Translations under genes and position numbers: made by a program | From: Pseudomonadota bacterium | Lineage (GTDB): Bacteria; Pseudomonadota; Gammaproteobacteria; Xanthomonadales; Xanthomonadaceae | DNA: 47,946 nucleotides | Direction: 5' to 3' | Assembly: GCA_018242465.1 (NCBI GenBank) | Contig: JAFEBY010000130.1 | Coordinates: 1-47,946, forward strand | Notes under the pieces: model-generated | What the model was told of the DNA's origin: nothing | Database searches by the model: none | What the model saw: only the letters and a program-made list of their open reading frames with translations | Shown: in pieces, positions 38,988 through 47,946 of the stretch | Layout of the letters: each line of letters starts with the position of its first letter | Numbering within the stretch: position 1 is the stretch's first letter

Positions 38988-39760
38988 GCCGCGGGTCGCT
39001 CCAGTCCGGTCACCCAACGCGCAACCTGTTCGAGCGCGCTGTAACGGGTGAGATCGACATGGATCGGCGTGATCGATACCGCGCCGCGATGGATGGCATC
39101 GAAATCGGTGCCGGGACCCGCATCCTGCTCGCTGCCGGCAGGCCCGATCCAGTAGAACTCGCGGCCGCGCGGATCCGGCGCGCGAATGCAGCTTTCGGCG
39201 CGATGACGGTTGCCCAATCGCGTCGCCTCGAAGCCGTGCAGTTCCGGCCATGGCAGGTCGGGCACGTTGACGTTGAGGATGGTGTCGGCCGGCAACGGGT
39301 CCCGCGCAAGGCGCGCGACGATCTCGACCGCGGCCCGCGCCGCAGTCTCGAAATGGTTCGGGGCATGATCGCGGGCGACGCAAGACACCGCGACCGCCGG
39401 CAAGCCGAGGAAGCGTCCTTCCATCGCCGCCGAAACGGTGCCGGAATAAATGACGTCATCGCCAAGATTGGCGGCATTGTTGATGCCGGAAACGACGATG
39501 TCGGGTTCGCGCTGGCCGGCGAACATCCCGGTGAGTGCAAGATGGACGCAATCGGTCGGCGTGCCATGCACGCGCCAAGTGCGCTCATCCAGCTGGACGA
39601 CGCGGATCGGCATGTCCAGCGTCAGCGAATTGCTGGCGCCGCTGCGGTCGCGATCGGGCGCCACCACCATCACCTCGTGCCCGGCGCCACGCAAGGCTGC
39701 CGCCAGGGCGGCGATGCCCGGTGCGTCCACACCATCGTCGTTGCTGACCAGGATCCGCAT
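38984..39760 (-). CDS. surE: 5'/3'-nucleotidase SurE
   Basis: This 258-residue enzyme dephosphorylates nucleoside monophosphates and exopolyphosphate. It starts with [16 protein letters not shown] (catalytic DD at residues 8-9), with [17 protein letters not shown] and [25 protein letters not shown] for metal binding. The ATG at 39760 matches the canonical start. Starts further upstream are ignored. It is the first gene of the surE-pcm-yqaA-nlpD operon and diverges from the Smr-domain gene (75 nt). Confidence 0.97.
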   Translation of the reverse strand: MRILVSNDDGVDAPGIAALAAALRGAGHEVMVVAPDRDRSGASNSLTLDMPIRVVQLDERTWRVHGTPTDCVHLALTGMFAGQREPDIVVSGINNAANLGDDVIYSGTVSAAMEGRFLGLPAVAVSCVARDHAPNHFETAARAAVEIVARLARDPLPADTILNVNVPDLPWPELHGFEATRLGNRHRAESCIRAPDPRGREFYWIGPAGSEQDAGPGTDFDAIHRGAVSITPIHVDLTRYSALEQVARWVTGLERPAA

Positions 39761-39835
39761 GCGTCTTCCGTCCCAAAGCATCATGATAACGAATCATCCA
39801 CGGATCTTCGCCCGTCACTGCCGTACTCTTGCGGC

Positions 39836-40360
39836 ATGAGCGAGCCCGAGGACGATTCCGAACTGTTCCGATCCGCGATCGGCCCGGTGCGCCGGATCGC
39901 CGCGCGCCCGGAAGCACCCCGCAAACCGGCGCCAGCGGCGCGGGCGGGCATGCGGGAGGCCGACGAACGGGCGGCCTGGTCGGAATTCCGTCACGCCATG
40001 CACGACCCGTTGCTCGACCCCGGCGATGTCTCCAGCCATCGCCGCGACGAAGTATCGCCGCGTGTGCTGGCACGCCTGAGGAAAGGCGAATACGCCGCGC
40101 GCGACGAACTCGATCTCCACGGCCTGACCGTCACGGTCGCCGAATCGCTGCTGCGCGAATTCCTGCGCGACGCCATCGCAGCCGGTACCGGCTGCGTGCG
40201 CATCATCCACGGCAAGGGCCGCAATTCCGAGGGCCTCCCCGTGATCAAGAATCTGGTCGACCGCATGCTGCGCCAGCGCGCCGACATCCTCGCCTTTCAT
40301 TCGGCGCCGCCTGCACAGGGCGGTACCGGCGCTGTACTGGTGTTGTTGAAACACCGTTGA
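39836..40360 (+). CDS. Smr-domain putative endonuclease (SmrA/YdaL type)
   Basis: This 174-residue protein has an N-terminal variable region (about 1-85) and a C-terminal Smr domain with DLHG (93-96) and HGKG (125-128), the motifs of the nicking-endonuclease/MutS2-like Smr fold. Related free-standing Smr proteins cut RNA or DNA. It is transcribed opposite to its neighbours, between surE and truD, whose order is otherwise conserved. The stop is 4 nt from the convergent truD stop. Exact substrate is not predicted. Confidence 0.9.
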   Translation: MSEPEDDSELFRSAIGPVRRIAARPEAPRKPAPAARAGMREADERAAWSEFRHAMHDPLLDPGDVSSHRRDEVSPRVLARLRKGEYAARDELDLHGLTVTVAESLLREFLRDAIAAGTGCVRIIHGKGRNSEGLPVIKNLVDRMLRQRADILAFHSAPPAQGGTGAVLVLLKHR

Positions 40361-40364
40361 GACA

Positions 40365-41393
40365 TCAACGCATCGCGTCGATCACTTCACCAAGCTCGAC
40401 CAGCACCGACGTGGCATAACTGCCCGGTGGCAATTCGAAGGCGAGCTCCAGCGCACCGTCCTGCAGCCACTGCCATTGCAGATGGGTCGCGCACAAGCGC
40501 AAGGCCCGGCGTTCCTGCTTCAATCCCGCGCGCTCGAGGCCATCGCGCAGGGTCTGGGCATCATCACCAGACACCGCTTCGGTTTCCAGCGCACAGGCGG
40601 TATCGCGGGTGCGCAATGCACCGCGACCCCACATCGGTCCGGTTGGGTCGATGTCGAACGTGGCGACGCGTTCGCGGATGTCCTCGTCCAATGGCTCGGG
40701 TCCGAATACGCTGTGGCTGCCGGCGAGCATGAAGACATCGCCGTCGAGTGCGGCATTCCAGTTGCCGTCGCCCACGCGCCGTGCCAGCACGCGATTGAAC
40801 AGTTCCGAACGCGCCGCCGACAGCAGCAACGAACGCTCTTCACGCTTGACGCGCCGCCCCGCAAACATCGCCTGCGCCTGCGCCACGTTGTCCCCGAAGC
40901 GGCCAAATCGTTGTTCGCCGAAATAATTGGGGACACCATGATTCGCGATCGCCTGCAGGCGTTGTTCAATCGCTGCACGATCGCCAACGACTTCGCGCAA
41001 CACCAGGCGAAAGCGATTTCCGGCCAACGCCCCACGCGGCAGCTTCCGCGAATGGCGATGCGCTTCGATGATCCTGAGCGCTTCGCTGTCCAGCATCGCC
41101 GGATCGGGGCCCTCGCGTCCCGGCAACCACACGCTCAAGCGTTGCTGCGTCACTGCGTGGCGGTCCTTCAGGCCAGCGTGGCCGATCGCCGATTCCGCCA
41201 CGCCTGCCCATGCCGCAATTCGCCGCACGGCTTCGGCAGTGGTGAGGCCGCGCTTCTCGATCGTGAGCAGCAGGTGTTCGCCCTCGCCACTGGCGGCGAA
41301 GGCATCGATTTCAGCGACACGAAAATCTTCCGGCGTGACACGCGTGCGCGCCGACAGCACGGCCTCGCCGTGCGCGCGCGGCAGCTCCGTCAT
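40365..41393 (-). CDS. truD: tRNA pseudouridine(13) synthase TruD
   Basis: This 342-residue protein makes pseudouridine 13 in tRNA-Glu. The catalytic Asp lies in [14 protein letters not shown] (D77), and the TruD insertion domain is present ([15 protein letters not shown]). The ATG at 41393 is used because it overlaps the ispF stop by ATGA. A frame extension 18 nt upstream is ignored. The order ispD-ispF-truD is conserved in gammaproteobacteria. Confidence 0.96.
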   Translation of the reverse strand: MTELPRAHGEAVLSARTRVTPEDFRVAEIDAFAASGEGEHLLLTIEKRGLTTAEAVRRIAAWAGVAESAIGHAGLKDRHAVTQQRLSVWLPGREGPDPAMLDSEALRIIEAHRHSRKLPRGALAGNRFRLVLREVVGDRAAIEQRLQAIANHGVPNYFGEQRFGRFGDNVAQAQAMFAGRRVKREERSLLLSAARSELFNRVLARRVGDGNWNAALDGDVFMLAGSHSVFGPEPLDEDIRERVATFDIDPTGPMWGRGALRTRDTACALETEAVSGDDAQTLRDGLERAGLKQERRALRLCATHLQWQWLQDGALELAFELPPGSYATSVLVELGEVIDAMR

Positions 41394-41869
41394 TCCCGCA
41401 CCAGCAGGCACACCGCTTCCGCCGCGATCCCTTCCTCACGACCGGTGAAGCCCAGTTTCTCGGTGGTGGTGGCCTTGATGCTGATGGCGTCGATGTCGAC
41501 CCTGCAGGCCACCGCGATGGTCTCGCGCATCACCTGTGCATGCGGCCCGACTTTCGGCCGCTCGCACAACACCGTGACGTCGGCATTGCCCAGTCTCCAG
41601 CCACGTTCCCCGGCCATGACGATGCACGCCTCGAGGAACTGCAGGCTGTCGGCGCCTTTCCAGCGCGCATCCGTCGGCGGGAAATGCTGGCCGATATCGC
41701 CCAGCGCCAACGCGCCGAGGATGGCATCGCACAAGGCATGCAGCACCACGTCGCCATCGCTGTGCGCGACGACACCACGCACATGCGGCACGTGCACGCC
41801 GCCAAGCATCACGTGGTCGCCGTCGCCGAACGCGTGGACATCGAAGCCGTGGCCGATGCGCAGGTTCAA
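41390..41869 (-). CDS. ispF: 2-C-methyl-D-erythritol 2,4-cyclodiphosphate synthase
   Basis: This 159-residue enzyme closes the cyclodiphosphate ring in the MEP isoprenoid pathway. The metal-binding GFDVHAF (D10, H12), [32 protein letters not shown] and the conserved [20 protein letters not shown] near the C-terminus are present. It overlaps ispD by ATGA at its start and truD by ATGA at its end, so stoichiometry is likely coupled through translation. Confidence 0.97.
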   Translation of the reverse strand: MNLRIGHGFDVHAFGDGDHVMLGGVHVPHVRGVVAHSDGDVVLHALCDAILGALALGDIGQHFPPTDARWKGADSLQFLEACIVMAGERGWRLGNADVTVLCERPKVGPHAQVMRETIAVACRVDIDAISIKATTTEKLGFTGREEGIAAEAVCLLVRE

Positions 41870-42567
41870 CCGCGACGTCCCAGCAGGAATTCGAAGCGCG
41901 CGAGGTCAGCCGGCGTGGTGATCTTGAGGTTGTCCTCGCGGCCCTCGACCAGCAACGGATGCACGCCCTGCATTTCCATCGCCATCGCCTCGTCGGTGAT
42001 CGCCTCGCCGGCATCGCGGACCGCGCGCAGCGCCGTCGACAATGCGCCGCGCGCGAACATCTGCGGAGTGAACGCACGCCACAGGCCTTCGCGCGGCTCG
42101 GTCGCCGCGATCGAGCGCCCCTCGCCGGCACGCTTCAGGGTGTCGCGCACCGGCGCACCAAGAATGCCACCCTGGCGCGGATGCGCACGCACCGCCGCGA
42201 TCAGCACGTCGAGATCGGATGCCCGCAAATTGGGGCGTGCCGCATCGTGCACCAGCACAAGGTCATCCGCACTGACTTCCACCGGCAAGCGCTCGAGCCC
42301 GGATAACACGGATGCCGCGCGGCTGTCACCGCCGATCGCTGTCAGGATCGGCTTGCCTTGCGTATCGTTGTCGCCCGGCCAATACGGGTCGCCCGCGGCG
42401 AGCACCACCACCACCCCGGCGATCAGCGGATGGCCGAGCAGCGCATCCAGCGTATGCCGCAGGATGCTGTGCCCACCGACTTCGAGATACTGTTTCGGCA
42501 CGATGCCGCCGAAACGCTGTCCGGTGCCCGCAGCGGGCACCACGCACCAATGACGTTCCATGTTCAT
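41866..42567 (-). CDS. ispD: 2-C-methyl-D-erythritol 4-phosphate cytidylyltransferase
   Basis: This 233-residue enzyme joins MEP with CTP, two steps before the ispF reaction. The CTP-binding [23 protein letters not shown] and the C-terminal [15 protein letters not shown] are typical. The start has two close ATGs (42567 and 42561). The first overlaps the ftsB stop by ATGA. CTP for this step and PyrG are in the same cluster. Confidence 0.97.
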   Translation of the reverse strand: MNMERHWCVVPAAGTGQRFGGIVPKQYLEVGGHSILRHTLDALLGHPLIAGVVVVLAAGDPYWPGDNDTQGKPILTAIGGDSRAASVLSGLERLPVEVSADDLVLVHDAARPNLRASDLDVLIAAVRAHPRQGGILGAPVRDTLKRAGEGRSIAATEPREGLWRAFTPQMFARGALSTALRAVRDAGEAITDEAMAMEMQGVHPLLVEGREDNLKITTPADLARFEFLLGRRG

Positions 42568-42920
42568 TGCTGGCCTTGTGGTTGTGTTTCTGGTTCCTGT
42601 TTTTTTGCGGGCGCGGCGTTGGGATCGTGCACCACGCGATAGAAGGTTTCACCCGGCTTGACCATGCCGAGCTCGTTGCGCGCACGCTCTTCAATCGCCG
42701 CACCGCCCGATGCCGGGTCCTTGAGATCATGCACTTCCGCGGCCAGCGCATCGTTGCGCTGCTGGCGGGTGGCATTGTCGCTGACCTGCGCTTCGACGCG
42801 ATGTTCGAGCGCCACCACATCGCGATGGCCGCCACGCCCGAACCACCAGCGGTACTGCAACCAGGCCAGCAGGCCCAGCAACAGCACCACAGCGATGGAA
42901 ACGGCGCGACGGTCGTTCAT
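42564..42920 (-). CDS. ftsB: Cell division protein FtsB
   Basis: This 118-residue bitopic protein has one membrane helix (about 7-23) and a periplasmic coiled coil (about 37-70), then EERARNELGMVKPGETFYRV, the conserved C-terminal contact with FtsL/FtsQ. FtsB is a division-complex regulator of septal synthesis. The ATG at 42920 is 2 nt from the eno stop, and the Pro/Gln-rich tail beyond residue 100 is not conserved. The gene sits between eno and ispD as in E. coli. Confidence 0.94.
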   Translation of the reverse strand: MNDRRAVSIAVVLLLGLLAWLQYRWWFGRGGHRDVVALEHRVEAQVSDNATRQQRNDALAAEVHDLKDPASGGAAIEERARNELGMVKPGETFYRVVHDPNAAPAKKQEPETQPQGQQ

Positions 42921-42922
42921 CC

Positions 42923-46884
<3,962 letters not shown>

Positions 46885-46895
46885 TCATCGAACCC

Positions 46896-47156
46896 ATGAA
46901 GAACATACGTCGCACATTGATGGCCCTGGCAATCGCGCTGATGGCGATGAGCCTGCAGGGCTGCCTCACCTCGGTCGTGACGGCCCCGGTCAAAATCGTC
47001 TACGGCGCCGGCAAACTCGCGGTCAAGGGCACCGCAGCCGCGGTGCGGGCCGTCGTTCCCGATGGCGACGACAAGAAGAAGGACGACACGCAGTCCGACT
47101 CCGACCGCAAGAGTCAGCAGCCCGAACAGCCGCAACAGCCGCAAACCACGCCCTGA
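46896..47156 (+). CDS. Small lipoprotein, NF038104-like
   Basis: This 86-residue protein has a basic N-terminus, a hydrophobic stretch and a lipobox LQGC with lipidated C23. The mature part continues LTSVVTAPVKIVYGAGKLAVKGTAAAVRAVVPDGDD, then a Lys/Asp/Gln/Pro-rich tail. It resembles the NF038104 small lipoproteins often found in xanthomonads. No function is known. A possible -10 box (TATCAT, 46883-46888) lies upstream, and a GCGGG/CCCGC hairpin is at 46859-46872. It diverges from pyrG. Confidence 0.8.
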   Translation: MKNIRRTLMALAIALMAMSLQGCLTSVVTAPVKIVYGAGKLAVKGTAAAVRAVVPDGDDKKKDDTQSDSDRKSQQPEQPQQPQTTP

Positions 47157-47182
47157 CGCGGATTCCATCGCCCCGGTGAAAC

Positions 47183-47207
47183 AAAAACGCCCCGCATTGC
47201 GGGGCGT
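47183..47207 (-). terminator. Intrinsic terminator of the small periplasmic protein gene
   Basis: On the minus strand a 9-bp GC-rich stem (ACGCCCCGC / GCGGGGCGT) with a 3-nt loop is followed by a T-run (A47183-A47187 on plus). It ends transcription of the convergent small gene at 47229-47477. On the plus strand there is no T-run, so it works poorly for the lipoprotein gene. Confidence 0.85.
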
Positions 47208-47228
47208 CGTGCATCTGTCGCGGGAACA

Positions 47229-47477
47229 TCAGAGCGGATGCGTTTCCTCTTCCAGCTCCTTGCCCTTCTTGGCCTCGCGCGCGGCGGCGCGGGCATTCGC
47301 GGTGTCCTTCTTCGCCGCGTGATCGTGTTCGTCCTTTTTCGCCTTGGCGTCGTCCTTCTGGGCCGCCTTGTCGGCCGGCTTGGCGGGCGCATCGGCCTTC
47401 TGGCTGGCCTGCTGCGCCAACAGCGGCATGGCAATCAGGGCAGCGGCAGCGAATACGGTGATATGACGCAGTTTCAT
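47229..47477 (-). CDS. Small secreted Lys/Ala/Asp-rich protein
   Basis: This 82-residue protein has a signal peptide (residues 1-22, ending LLA) and a mature part of about 60 residues that is mostly Lys, Ala, Asp, Glu and a few His ([10 protein letters not shown]). It should be disordered and periplasmic or released. No family is recognised. A very strong ribosome-binding site (AAGGAGG, 5 nt before the ATG) suggests high translation. The start at 47477 is preferred to an upstream frame for this reason. It is divergent from parE by 88 nt. Confidence 0.75.
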   Translation of the reverse strand: MKLRHITVFAAAALIAMPLLAQQASQKADAPAKPADKAAQKDDAKAKKDEHDHAAKKDTANARAAAREAKKGKELEEETHPL

Positions 47478-47565
47478 TGCAACCTCCTTCCACCGGGAGA
47501 TTCCCGGATCGGCGCCATCTTGCACCGCGAAAACTGAATGCCCGCTGCCCGTACACTATCCACAT

Positions 47566-47946
47566 ATGAATACCCGTTACAACGCCGCGGACATCGAAGT
47601 CCTCTCCGGTCTGGACCCGGTCAAGCGCCGTCCGGGCATGTATACCGACACCAGCCGCCCCAATCATTTGGCGCAGGAAGTCATCGACAATGCCGTCGAC
47701 GAGGCGCTGGCCGGCCACGCCAGCCGCATCGACGTGATCCTGCATGCCGATGGCAGCTGCGAAGTCGCCGACGACGGCCGCGGCATGCCGGTGGACATCC
47801 ATCCGGAAGAGAAGATCCCCGGCATCGAGCTGATCCTCACCCGCCTCCACGCCGGCGGCAAGTTCAACAACCGCAACTACACCTTCAGCGGCGGCCTGCA
47901 CGGCGTCGGCGTCAGCGTGGTGAACGCGCTGTCGACCCGCGTCGAC
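47566..47946 (+). CDS. parE: DNA topoisomerase IV subunit B, 5' part (runs off the window)
   Basis: The first 127 residues of a GHKL-type topoisomerase ATPase are present. The start [29 protein letters not shown] and the ATP-binding [15 protein letters not shown] and [16 protein letters not shown] are more like ParE than GyrB (which typically has a longer N-terminus with LEAVRKRPGMYIGD). ParE with ParC unlinks sister chromosomes. The start is chosen at the ATG at 47566. The remaining 500 or so residues are outside the window. Confidence 0.92.
   Translation, partial: MNTRYNAADIEVLSGLDPVKRRPGMYTDTSRPNHLAQEVIDNAVDEALAGHASRIDVILHADGSCEVADDGRGMPVDIHPEEKIPGIELILTRLHAGGKFNNRNYTFSGGLHGVGVSVVNALSTRVD

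Overview
The window is a stretch of a GC-rich gammaproteobacterial chromosome, most probably from the Xanthomonadales/Lysobacteraceae (Lysobacter, Luteimonas, Thermomonas and relatives). The reasons are the housekeeping gene orders (pyrG-kdsA-eno-ftsB-ispD-ispF-truD, surE-pcm-yqaA-nlpD, hfq-hflX-hflK-hflC-purA, rlmE-ftsH with yhbY divergent), large TonB-dependent receptors, and small periplasmic proteins and a lipoprotein of a type common there. This is a judgement from recognised protein families; no database was searched. Genes are tightly packed, and many neighbours overlap by a 4-nt ATGA stop/start. Both ends of the window cut genes: minD on the left and parE on the right.

Left part (1-9.5 kb): the minD 3' end, minE and a small HExxH protein overlapping minE; a Rieske oxygenase followed by an APC-family permease; a convergent pair on the minus strand (a three-helix membrane protein and a Bcr/CflA-type MFS exporter); then a tandem glycine riboswitch upstream of gcvP (glycine decarboxylase). 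Downstream of gcvP is a long inverted repeat that shares a 22-bp block with another intergenic region at 21.5 kb.

Accessory part (9.5-17.3 kb): a sterol-desaturase-type hydroxylase divergent from a 960-aa TonB-dependent receptor, a convergent AraC-type regulator, then a four-gene operon that is the most interesting system here. It encodes a secreted six-cysteine precursor with a repeated NACKGQ motif, a MNIO (DUF692) enzyme, a DUF2063 partner protein and a DoxX-type membrane protein. This matches the bufferin type of metal-binding, post-translationally modified peptide (RiPP) locus. An intercistronic hairpin separates the precursor gene from the enzyme genes.

Middle part (17.3-33.4 kb, almost all minus strand): a secreted M1 aminopeptidase, purA, the hfq-hflX-hflK-hflC set preceded by miaA, an amino-acid permease, a TPR-sulfotransferase gene that overlaps a second TonB-dependent receptor gene, and folP.

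Right part (33.5-47.9 kb): ftsH and rlmE with divergent yhbY, a Mth938-domain gene, the nlpD-yqaA-pcm-surE operon, a Smr-domain gene, the truD-ispF-ispD-ftsB-eno-kdsA-pyrG run, two small envelope proteins and the start of parE. These are core functions: proteolysis, ribosome maturation, cell division, isoprenoid and Kdo synthesis, glycolysis, CTP synthesis and chromosome decatenation. I saw no tRNA, rRNA, CRISPR array, IS element or prophage gene.
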